Below are positions 1-11,142 of a DNA stretch of 64,000 bases, one piece after another; within the stretch, counting starts at the first letter, position 1; the number at the start of each line of letters is the position of its first letter. The stretch is from Gnomoniopsis sp. IMI 355080 (lineage: Eukaryota; Ascomycota; Sordariomycetes; Diaporthales; Gnomoniaceae): positions 31,907-95,906 of the forward strand of contig JAPEVC010000143.1 in the NCBI GenBank assembly GCA_027946555.1, in the 5' to 3' direction. The notes beneath the pieces are model-generated. The model was not told where the DNA came from. It searched no databases and saw only the letters and a program-made list of their open reading frames with translations. The translations under genes and the position numbers were made by a program.

Positions 1-2264
1 GGCAACGATGTCCAGCTCACCAACATCCTCAATCAGTGCATCTTTCAGTGGGCCTTGCTCAATCAAGTGCAGGTTGCTGTGGCCAAGGCGGTGGCATTCA
101 AGGAGGGTATTGATTGGCCTCAGGACTTCGGCTGGGATGCGACTGGTCGTGGCTGCGAGGCACAGCTCGAGCTCACTCAGGCGCTCATTGACAGCAGTTC
201 ATTCAGTTCAAGCATCGACTCCGTGATCAATGCCGCGAAGGTCAAATTGGCACCGGAGTAAGTAAAGCGCAAAAGTTCGCGGTGACCCATGCTCAGGTGG
301 AATGAATGCTAATGCTGAAGTCAGTGGTGTCATACACAACACTGGGTGAGTTGATCTAACAGTCCATGAACATACTGCAATTATGAGACATAGGAACTAA
401 ATCTGACTCATCAACTGGGGACAGTTACGCCAAATTTTGAGCTGAAGACCTGTCCTCAGACTGTGATCAAGTGTCTTGGATTGCCTGGATATACGTGAGC
501 CTCATGTTCTCTTTCTGTTTTACTAGTGCGCCCACGAAAGCTGTTGAGAAATCAAACCAAATTTCTTGTAGAAATCGTACAATCTGTTTCAACCAGCTCA
601 AAAACTCACCACAAACCATCGAAAGCGGATGAATGAGCTCGTTGATGCTGTCAATCAGAAATTGGTCAGTTGCAAGTTATGTTGCCATTCTATTCGACTA
701 TTGAGAGAAGTGGACGGATGAAATGTATAGATATTGACTGTGGACTCCAGTCCGATGTCGTAGAAAGCGCCGGCCCAAACGTGGTATTCGTAAATTATGA
801 CAAATATATCGGCAGCTTTGGGGGTCGATTCTGTGAAGCCGGCGTTGACGAGTCAACAGTGGAAAGCACCACAAGATGGGCACGATTTAGTATTCACTTA
901 GGAGGACACACTAATCTCATCTGATCTCTTTAGGGTCGGACTCATGTTCTACGAGTTGAATAGCCGCGATCCACTGGGCTCCAGCCCATGGAAGAGAAGC
1001 ACGGAAGGGCCTCTGGATGGAACATTCGAAGGCTCGCTGGACCAATTCGCTCAGATCACACTGTTGATGGATCCTAATGCCGCATTTACGAATGAGGACA
1101 AGATTGACTCTGCGGAAAAGGCTGTTAAAATTCAGTCCCAAATGCAGAGCAACCTGACCGTACCAGAGCTAGACATTGAAGTACCAAATCTTCTGCCAGA
1201 CGGGTAAGCAGCCTCAGAAAACAGTATTTTTTTTGCGAGCAGACTTTGAACCATCATTGGCGATTCTGATTATTTCTTTAACCTCATAGCTACGGACGTG
1301 TGTTTCCTCCTCAGATACTCGGGCATCAGATCATCTCCAATCTAGTTATCTATGACATGGTGAACCATAACGAGATGGCGCATGGGTTATCTTCCGTCCC
1401 AGAGATGCTCGAAATCAACTCTTGCCCATATTTTCCTGGAGACCCTGATGTATTAAGCTACACAGGGGTCGACCCCGGGGGAGCGGTGAAGCCAGGTACT
1501 GAATTGCGCATACCCTGTGTAGGAGACTCCATCACTGTTGGATTCCTCAGTGGCCAGGATGGAGGTGATGGGAATGGGTACCGACTGCAGCTTCGAAATG
1601 ACCTTTCCAGTAAGGCTTCAGAGTACTATGGTTCCAATACATTCCTCGCTGGAATTCTATTTAACACAAGACAAGGTCGTCTTTGCTGGGACTGAAAATC
1701 CAGGCTCGATGGATGGCGGATACTACGTAAGATTCTCAAGCTTGTGTGGTGTCGATTGCAGGATCGGCGGAACAGAACCCAGCCTAACTAACAACCTTGA
1801 AACCTCAGGCAGCCTGGTCAGGCAAGACCATCCAGTATATCTCGGACCACGTCGACGAGTCCCTCGCCCAGCGACCCAACATAATCCTCATCGCCGCCGG
1901 CACCAACGACATGAACCCCAACTCCGCCATCTCCACCGAGGGCAACGACCCAGCCGGCGCCGCCGACAGACTCGGCAAACTGGTGGATAAAGCCCTAGAC
2001 GCCTGGCCCGACGCAGTTGTCCTCATCGCGATGATCATCGACACCTGCGACCCGCAGCAGTCCCCGCGGATACAAGAATTTGAGGCGCTTGTGTCGGGCG
2101 TCGCGAAGCAGCGACGCGACGCTGGCAGGCACGTCCTGGCCGTGGACTTCACGACGTTCTCCACTTCCATGCTGAGAGACTGTATCTCCCGGATCTCGAG
2201 CATCCCACTTATAGATGGTCGAGATCGCCAGATTTCCGATGATAAGTATCTTGCGGTTGAATGA
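1..2264 (+). pseudogene. Decayed bimodular SGNH hydrolase (lipase-like domain plus CE3-like domain), 5' end outside window
   Basis: Nine exon-like blocks read through as one protein: 1-257, 325-345, 425-494, 572-664, 751-875, 934-1203, 1290-1609, 1671-1726 and 1809-2264. The first six and part of the seventh resemble the distal half of a fungal secreted SGNH lipase (for example VVFVNYDKYIGSFGGRFCEA and MFYELNSRDPLGSSPWKRS). The rest is a second, CE3-like SGNH domain with block I GDSIT and block III GTNDMN. Lesions: an in-frame TGA at 438-440, inside otherwise matching sequence (YAKF, stop, AEDLSSDCD); an expected donor at 876-877 that reads AT instead of GT; the block-V His of domain 1 apparently replaced by Pro (codon 1306-1308); and the HPT of domain 2 only in a shifted frame at 2201. 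Intended products would hydrolyse acyl or acetyl esters outside the cell. Family assignment of the CE3-like half is good. The family residues used to judge the lesions are recalled, not aligned. Confidence 0.75.
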
Positions 2265-3661
2265 ACCAAACATGCACCGAATTCCATGGTAGTGTGAAGT
2301 GTAAAGGTATACGGGAGTTACCTGCCAGATATCTACCTGTAGACCTAGGGAATTTAAAGAACTTAGGGGCTTGCTCCATTGATGATATGCTTCCTTTTCT
2401 GGCCTCCACTTTGTGTGAATAAACTTGACCGCATGGGCTTTAAATTTGTAGAATAGTGCTCTCAGTAAGACTTGGGCAGTTTGAGTGATGTATTAATGTG
2501 CAATCTTGCTCGACGTGAGACTAAAATAGAAGCCGAACCAAAGCTGCTCAGGATGCATGTCCATTGTCCACCTTCAACCAAGAGCTAAACCCAGTCTTAA
2601 TCTTCTGGATTTGATGTGGGCTCTTTGAAAGCGAGTGCAATCTTATCCTGGAAAATGAATCGCGCAATCACTATACGCTCTCGCTAATAGGAAAAGGGGT
2701 GGGGGCAATGCTAAGACATTCTATCATAACCTGCACTGGTACCCGGCAACTACAGGAGACAAACATCATACTCCACTGGAATCCTGTCCCTCTGGCTATG
2801 GGAAGGGGCTCCTCTGGGTACCGTCTTGTCTAGACGGTCCATTTGACAAAGTCGTGCTTGGAGGCTTCCTACATAGGCACCTAGGTATGAGACCGATAAG
2901 TTGGGATCTCGTGTATCAGACCTTAGATAACTTGCGAATTTGATTGATGTTCCGAGAGCAGAAAATTTTCTTAGATCTTACGACTTGCTGAAAGGAGTGA
3001 ACAGAAATAGCACAAGATCATCTGGCTAGTTGGGCAACCTATGAGATTCTCCCCCCCCCCCTCCATAAACCTTCGCGTGACTGGAGGAAGCTTGAACGAC
3101 TTGCCTTCAATTTCGCGATCTACAAGGAACTTCAGGCAGGTCCAGAGGAGGGGGCTTGGTACAGCCCGAGAGTGCGCAATCAGCTCCGAGATGGGCAACA
3201 GATTGACTGAATTTGATCTGTCACGCCGCACCCCTGCATGACCTGGAACACCATTTTGTCAGTAGGCGCCGTACTAAGTCGCAGCGAAGGCGGGCAGCCA
3301 ACCTCGCATCCAGACGGTCGGGTTGGTACTGCGGTTCAAGAGCAAACGATTGGACGCTGACAATGACACGAGCCTTGTTGTCGCAGGATGCCAACAATAT
3401 CTCGGAGCGCTTACCTACCTATGGTAATGATAAATAAGCGAAGACTGTTGGGGACAATGAGAAAACACCACCTCCTCTGCGTAGGACGTCGTCCCTTTCC
3501 CGACCATTTCTTGATTCTGAACTCATTTCTGTGCCCAGAAATGGAATATCTGTAAGCGACCTTTGAACTCCTTCCGCCGTCTCTGATGCTATTGACCGAC
3601 GGCAACTTTATCGTACCCACCAGCGAAATCCAAGCTGAAGGGGTTCAAAATTCAGGCCAAC
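2265..3661. other. Intergenic spacer, no gene seen
   Basis: Short ORFs in all frames lack recognisable family sequence and plausible splice continuity. It holds an 11-base C run at 3051-3061 and a CACCTAGGTA-like motif near 2879-2888. The last part must carry the promoter of the GHKL-NOV gene that starts at 3662. Confidence 0.6.
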
Positions 3662-6600
3662 ATGTCGATCCCTCGCAATCGCAGCAGCGCACAAGAGCTT
3701 GTTCGCCAAATCGCTAAAGATCATGGGTATCTCGGCGAGGAGAAATTGAGCAGCATCGAGCCAGTTCTCCGGCGTGAGATCGAAGAGGCCTTTATGAGAA
3801 AGGATCTGTTGATTGGTGATACTGTAATCACGTAAGTGAAACTGGTTACAACCTGACAATATATCATTTATCACGGAGCCATAATTGAGAAACTCTCCTA
3901 GATTGGCAAAGAATTTATATACTAGCAAGGCCCGCTTTGTGTTTGAGCTGCTCCAGAATGCCGACGACAACAACTATACCAAAGCCAGGGCAGAGGGCGA
4001 CCTGCCTTACGTCTCATTCAGCATATACCCCCATCAGATTGTGCTTGAATGCAACGAGGATGGCTTCACTGCCGAGAACCTTGCGGCAATTTGCGCTGTC
4101 GGTAAAAGCTCCAAGAAAGGAGTTCAAGGATACATTGGCGAAAAAGGTATCGGCTTCAAGTCGGTTTTCATGGCAGCTTGGAAAGTCCATATTCAGTCAG
4201 GTGCTTTTTCCTTCTCCTTCCGTCACAAGACCGGACAATCCGGCATGGGCATGATATCACCAATCTGGGAAGACACCAACGAAGAGTTGCCGTCGCCAAT
4301 GACGAAGATCATCCTACACCTTCATGAGACCGGAGACGAGACGATGCTGGCCAAGGCACGTGAAACCATCCAGGAACAGTTCGAAGAGCTCCAGGCAACG
4401 GTTCTTTTATTTATGAAGAACCTAAGGAAGATTCATGTCAAGTTCCACAATGATCACGGGCACCTCATGTCTTCGACTAGTCTGTCAATCAATCGTCCCC
4501 AACCCAACCGTGCGGTCCTCAAGAAGAACGTAGTGACAGGTGACTCAGCCGAGGAGTCTACCAAGTTCTTCCACGTTACGACCTACCAGGCGACGAATCT
4601 CCCTAAGAACGAGAACCGGACGTACTCGCAGGCCGAAGAAGCATCTCGTTTGTTCTCTAGCTCTCAAATCACCCTGGCCTTCCCCCTCTCAGAGTCTCAG
4701 ACCCCCATCATCGCCCCACAAGATTTGTTCGTCTTTCTGCCGGTGCGCGCAGTCGGATTCAATTTCTTGATCCAAGCAGACTTTGTGACCGATGCAAGCC
4801 GACAAGATATTGTCAAAGATTCCCTGCGCAATATCAGCCTTATCGACAACATCGCCCACGCGTTTGTGACGGCAATTTCACAATTCTGCGACCATAGCAA
4901 GCTGCGCTACCAGTGGATGAGATACCTGCCGGACAAGAATGGCAAAAATTGGCAAGGTCTATGGGCATCATTGGTCAATAGTATCGCAGATATCTTGAGC
5001 CGGACGCCCGTTCTATATGGGCGGAAAAGACCTGGCCTTCGGCGGATCAGTGATATGCGTAGACTTTGTCCCGATTGTGTTGATGAGGATGGAGAGCCGT
5101 TGCTCGACGACGGCGATCCTGAACAAATCATTTCAAAGTACTACAGCAGTGCCGATCTGGGAATTCTGAAAAGATACGGACTGCTTAATGCATCCATAGA
5201 GCTGTTAGTCATTTGGCTGCGAAGAGATTTGCAGAGAGGCGTGCAATATCGAATGCGGCAACCCGGAATGTCTGAGGATTGGCACACACGAGTTGCGATG
5301 TTGTTCAGCCTTCCGTTTCAACGTGGATGGTCTCAATCAATGGCAGAAGTGAGAGCCTTGGACCTCTTGCCTCTTGAGAACGGTACTTGGGTCTCCGCAG
5401 CTTCCGGGGACGTGTATTTTGCACAGGTTGATGGGCTAGACATCCCATTGGATTTGGGTCTCCGCCTCATCTCGAAGAGCGTGACAAATGCGACTCGACA
5501 AACATTCTTCCGGCATCTGGGCGCTCAGATGTCTTCCGCAAGCTTTGTGCGACAGAAGATCCTGCAAAAATACTCTTCTGGATTTCATGGATCTTTCAAA
5601 AACTCTCTGGACCACTTGCGATTTCTCTATCTCACTGAAGCATCCAGAGACGACGACGACAACGAGTTGAATTACTCAAGTCTGACGGTAGAGGATAGTA
5701 AGGGAAATTTTTGCCAACCAAGCGAAAAGTATATATATCTTGTCGATCGCTCTCCATATGGGGCCTGGGAACTGTTCAGGAAGACGGACACTGGCTCAAA
5801 TCCCGGAGATGGCGCACCTGGATTCCCAGATGTCAGATTTGTCAACGAGAAGTATTTCGAGAATATTCCCTCGAGACCGTCAGAACACCAAGTATCATGG
5901 AAGGAGTGGTTTCACCGCGAGCTTGATGTAGAACGCATTGTCACGTTCCACAATATGCCGAATGGGAGTCTGCGTTCGAGCGTCGTATACCTCCAGACAC
6001 ATCGGCCAGAAAAGTTCCTTGGGGCACTACGTATTTGGGCTGATCGGAACCCTGCCTTTTTTCAAGATTTGGTCACCAGTCTGCGGAAGACCGAAGTTCT
6101 GTGTCGAGGAAATCGCAAAGTCCAGCTGCAGGATACCTATTGCATGACCCGGGAGTTGGAGCAGCGTGTCAAGCTTTTTGTTCAACCTAAGGCTTTCTTT
6201 CCTTGGCTTTGGATGGACGAGCATGCGACACCTGAAGCGATTCCAACTGCGTGGGTGTCGTTTCTGACCAAGCTTGAGGTCATATATCCCTCTTCCGACC
6301 TCCATTTTGCTCTCGATATGCTGAGGTACTCCTTGAGTGCTTTCCCAGACCCGGTACCTGACACAAGCAGACAGCAGTTATTCCGACTGTACGACCATAT
6401 ACAGGCTAAATATCGAGAAGATTCTACAAAGGATAATCTTGACAAGATCAGGTGAGCTTGATTACCCCGTTCGACAACAGATTGAGACATTCTGACGACT
6501 TCAGGACACTATTCACGGAAGAGAGATGCATATATATACCTATGCCCGAGGGAAAGAGCTTAAAGTTGGCCAGACGTAGCGAATGCGTTTGGGGTGCTTG

Positions 6601-9051
6601 TCAGGAAATGCGGTCCAAATTCTCGCTCGAGCGCCTTTATTCGTCATCCTTCAAGGAAGATATATCGACTATCTCCCACACTGCCCATTTCTTCAAGGAA
6701 ACTTTGGGAATTAATGATTGTACATGGGAAGACTACATTGAAGAACTCAAAGGGTTGAAGGCTTCAGCTTGCAGCGACAGTGATGTGATTACGGGCATTT
6801 ACAAAGCTCTCGACAATCTTTCGCAGAGCATAATCACTGTCGACATGTTCGTGTAAGCAGACCCAGAAACATCTAAAGGCGCTGAAGCCGATTTACTAAT
6901 TGCTTTGGTCAGTGATACTTTCGAGGACGATGCGCTCATTTACGCTCCATCAGAGAACGGTCCAGCTTGGCACAAGACTTCGCAGTGTGTATGGTCCAGT
7001 GCAGCCAGAGTTCGGGGCAGAGTCTCCCTCAATGACGACTATGAAGATTTGGAAGAACTGTTCGTCGAGTACCTTGGTGTGAAGCGAGTCAACTTGGAAA
7101 TGGCAATCGATGAACTGAAGGAGGTTGGCAGCAAAGCATCCGCCTCAGTCGAAGAACTACGCGAATCTATCTGGACAGTCAGCTCATTGCTCGCAGAGAC
7201 TACCACCCCCCCAGAGTCCGAAACCATTGTGAAGCATCGCATTTTCCCAATCAAGCATCCCAGCGGTTCCATCACGCTTGCTTCGATCGCAACGTCGTTC
7301 TTTGTCGTGGATCGTGAACCTTTAAGGGAATCCTTCAGGACCAAGGTGAAGTTACTGGACTTCACACTGAATGAAGTGGTGCAGCTTCGGCCATTCGTTG
7401 AATGGACAGGTCTGGAGAAGTTGTATCTTTCCAACTGCGTCAAAGAGATCACCTCACAAAGAGGACCCGCAGACATTGTGCCAAATCCCGACCGCCAGGT
7501 TCGTAACAGGGCATATGCCATTCTCAGGTGAGTTGAATCGTTGTTAACTCGTTCACATTTCACTGAACATGTCAACAGGCTTGCCTCCCACTTCAGGAGC
7601 CCACGTGTGAGACTAACACGGGACCTGTCGACATTTTACGACAAGCTCAGGAAAATGCAGACCTACGAGACAGATTGTATCGTCTCAGAGCTCCATTTGA
7701 GCCAAGATGGCACTCCCTACTCTGTTGAGCGCGAGACTACCAGTCTACATATAGACGAAAGTCAGGCCGGTATCAAAATCTACATCCCACGAGGAGAAGA
7801 TGACCAGCAATATGCCTTCACTAAATTACTCCCGGAAAAAATATTCAAGTGGATAATGACGGATCCCACTACTCAAATTCGTGAAAACATCAGCGAGCCA
7901 GGGCTCAGCGCAACGAAAGACGTCTTTAGCACGAGTCGCTCAAGGATAGAATTGGCGATGGAAGATAACGGTATAGCCGTCATCAATATCGACAATCTTG
8001 ATGAGGTACTCCCGGGTGAGCCGGCATTGCCCACGATCCCCGCGAGAGACCGTGAGGAAAGAAACAGAGAAGAAGGTGACCGGTCATCAATTGCTCCGAG
8101 GGACTCTGAGGACAGCGACCTGAATGTGTATGCAACCCCTACCACAAGCATGAGCTTGTCACCCGTTTCAAGAACGTCTTCCCAGATCCCGCCATCGAGA
8201 CAACTATTCGCGGCATCGTTGCCATTTCGAGGATTGGGTCCGCAACGCGATGGGCCCGACGATCGCTATATAGCTCTTCTTGGGAAGGTAATTGCGGCAG
8301 CGAGAAGTATGGCCAGAGACCAGAACGTATTGGGAACGAACAGTTTGCGACCAGGCCCGCCCGGTGTTAACTATGAGCCGGATTATTTCGGTCAAGCTGC
8401 AAATAAAATCGAACGGGACTGCATGATTGGCGCAGCAGGCGAGCTTTTCGTAGGCCCTCAAACTGACAATCTCGTTTATTTATCAGGCTAACAACTCGTC
8501 CAGGTCTTTGAAATATTGAGCAACTTGCCTCAACCCCTGCCAAACTTTTCTCGAGGCAATTGGCAGAGCACTATAAGGAAATTCGTGACGATTCATCCCG
8601 AATATACAAACATGGCTCCATGGGCGGGAAGGGAAACCTCGGACATCACGTATGCTGACAGCGAAGGAGTCTTGACGAATCATTTCGTTGAGACAGGCGT
8701 CCTACCCCGCGGTGTGTGGGCAGGCAAGAGGCCGAAGTACTTCATTGAAGTTAAAGCAACGACCTCGCTTTGCAATACGCCGTTCTATATGAGCAAAGCA
8801 CAATATCGGAGAGTTGGTCGCCTTGATTCATGCTATAGACCCGGACATTCGCTGACTAAGTCTTGCAGATGCAGGAGGCTGTTGCAAGTCCTGAAAATGA
8901 CACAACCCTATATGTTGTCTTCCGAGTGTATCATCTTGGACGGGACGATGTGGCCCTTAGGATCTATATGGATCCGGAGAAGTTGAGACTGGACGAGCAG
9001 TTGGACTTCACGGCTGAAACATGGTCGGTTGTACCCAGAAATGACACATGA
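3662..9051 (+). CDS. GHKL (Hsp90-like) ATPase protein with NOV/DUF3883 C-terminal domain
   Basis: Seven exons (3662-3831, 3902-6451, 6505-6852, 6913-7527, 7579-8449, 8504-8812, 8869-9051) join in frame to 1681 residues. The ATG at 3662 was chosen because exon 1 reads on through a GTAAGT donor into the ATPase. Residues about 65-150 hold the GHKL signature: N box FELLQNADDN, a G1-like NEDGF, and G2 box GEKGIGFKSVF. The C-terminus (about 1510-1610) has GAAGELFVFEIL and FIEVKATTS, typical of the NOV C-terminal domain. That domain is related to PD-(D/E)XK nuclease folds; E and ExK are visible, but catalysis is not shown. The long middle matches no domain I recognise; a low-complexity acidic stretch lies near 8040-8130. 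This architecture is known from plant NO VEIN and from fungal and bacterial proteins of mostly unknown role. No lesion seen. ATP binding is well supported; nuclease activity is inference. Confidence 0.88.
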
Positions 9052-11142
9052 GGCTTGTGTTTATATTGTTTGCTCCGATGCTTATAATATAGAGGCATTG
9101 GATCCTGCTTTCAAAGTTACCTTGTGTGTCTCGGTTCTCTCTCCTCGCACAAGACATAATGGCTTCTTTGTCTTGTTCGACCATGATGTCGTGAAGTTGG
9201 TTGGCGATCCACCCGTTTCCTTGTATTGAGTATTAGTCAACATAAATGATCATTTCGACAAAGTAGGACAGTCTTGCCAGATATCAAGAACGCCTCCGAG
9301 TGCACTGATCCGGAGCCCATCTTGTTGTTTCAGGTGCTTTCGCTCTTGACTCGTATATATGCACAGATAGATGTATCCGGTCCCTGGATATAATGATAGA
9401 CGCTCGAAGCCCCAGCGCGAGACAAGACAATAATACCGATCAGTGTTGTAGAAAGACGACTTGCTGTTTCAGCTAATCTCATTTCTGTCTGTGTCGAGAT
9501 ATGCTATTGTGCAGTATCACAACACACTTCAATAAGGTTTTTTTTTTCAAAGCAAAGATTCGAGCTGGCCCTTTTTCGACTCCTACGGCGGCTGGATCAA
9601 CTGACGTCGGTCCGAGTTGATGGTTCCAGTCAGGTTCTTTGTTTACCGACGGCATCGCCCGGACGCCGCAGCCGCAGGTGGCGTCTAGCAGCCGTTTCTT
9701 TACCTATCAAGATGTTTCGACCTACGTTATAAAGCATGTTTCTAGACCAACAGGCCACGAACTTACGGGTGCCTGGGCAAATGCAGGGCTGAATTCTTCG
9801 CGGATGCTTACGAAGTGAAGTCCCCCGTAACTCTGGCTGACTCCGCTTGACTCGGTACTATTTTCAGCCTTTCCGGATTCAGCCCTACGGAAAACTCCTG
9901 CAAGATTCACCAGGCATTCTTCCCGCCCTCCGTCCAGGCTCAAGTGCTACCTAGTAGTTGGTAGCGTGGGGTCTGGTACGGTGTAGTTCGCGGTCATATG
10001 GGATCCCGGCGAGGTGGGTCAGGACTCGAGCAAGGGTGCAGAATATCCATCTTCTCTCAAATCTTCCAATGGTCAACCGCTAAGCATCTCGCAGTGCAAC
10101 CAGCAAAGACAGTCCTTTCTCAGAGCGTTTGGAATTAGTTTGGCTTTTTCGGACGGCAGCATTTCGCCTCGTATCTTTACAGCACCAGGAGGTGTTTGGA
10201 ACGCAATACGACTGGGGCATGATCTAGACTGCGACGGGGTATTGATGAAATTGCCATGAGGGTCCCAGCTTCCATACAGCCTATCGCGGTGGTTGGGCAT
10301 GCCAACGCCGTGCAAAATGCTCCTTCAGTCTAACACGAGTCTTTGTTTCTATTTCCTGCTGCATGGACATGCGATGCGCGCTCCCTATACGCCGTCTCGC
10401 TGTTCGGGTATATAGTAAAGTACATGACATACGATCAATGTTCAACCTCCTTCCCAGCGCCCCAACTGCAGCCAGCATTTTGCATGCGAAAGAATTCTAT
10501 TCATGTCGTGGATGAGTTGAAAAGCAGGCACCACTTCCTCCGGTCGAATGATGAGTTGTCGTCGAATATGCTGTCGTCTATGATGCGTTTCCTCGAAAAG
10601 TCGACGTGGTACAGAGTGATCGCCCGCCTTCTGATCCTGCTCATCATCGCCGCCTATTGTCTTCAGAGTTTCTTTCTACCATACTGTACCGTCCAGGGTA
10701 AAAGTCCAATCGCATATCCACCATTGCCTTCATGAAGATCTGACTGGTCATCCTCACGAGAGAGCGAAGACAATCTCCATGGGAAGCAAAAACAGCCGTC
10801 TCGGACCGTCTTCCAGTGGACCATCATTCACGCCATGCCACGCGATCACCGAGTACCAATTCAAGCATTCCACCGCTTCTATAGCTTCAGCAGATTCTCA
10901 GCATCTTCTTGCTTGTCCTAATCACTGTCACCATCTTGGGAATTGTCCCAATTTTCACATCGCGATTTGCTGCAGCAAAGTGCCGTCGCTTCTGTCGTCT
11001 GTTCAACCTCAGAGTCCCTCTGATGCTCCACCCTGACCTCCAAGAGAATAGAATTCATCGCCTCTGAAGTCGAACCGTCTCTTCCATAAACGCAATCGCC
11101 TCAGCCCCCCCGTCTTTGCCTCCCTACGCCGTACGTGCCTTC
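9052..11142. other. Intergenic spacer between two 3' ends, one doubtful ORF
   Basis: This 2.1-kb stretch lies between the 3' ends of the GHKL-NOV gene and the helicase gene. T-rich runs occur near 9539-9548. The only ORF with any feature is 10343-10735, listed separately. Confidence 0.55.
10343..10735 (+). CDS. Doubtful ORF with one possible membrane segment
   Basis: A 130-residue reading frame with a hydrophobic stretch near its C-terminus (IARLLILLIIAAYCLQSFFL). There is no recognisable family, no strong start context, and its composition is like the surrounding spacer. It could be a lineage-specific membrane protein or chance. I cannot tell which, so the confidence is low. Confidence 0.15.
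   Translation: MFLFPAAWTCDARSLYAVSLFGYIVKYMTYDQCSTSFPAPQLQPAFCMRKNSIHVVDELKSRHHFLRSNDELSSNMLSSMMRFLEKSTWYRVIARLLILLIIAAYCLQSFFLPYCTVQGKSPIAYPPLPS

Noticed and set aside
1..2264. Repeat-induced point mutation across the SGNH pseudogene
   Set aside because: One lesion is a clear G-to-A type change, but the region is not A/T-enriched and other lesions are different, so RIP is not supported.
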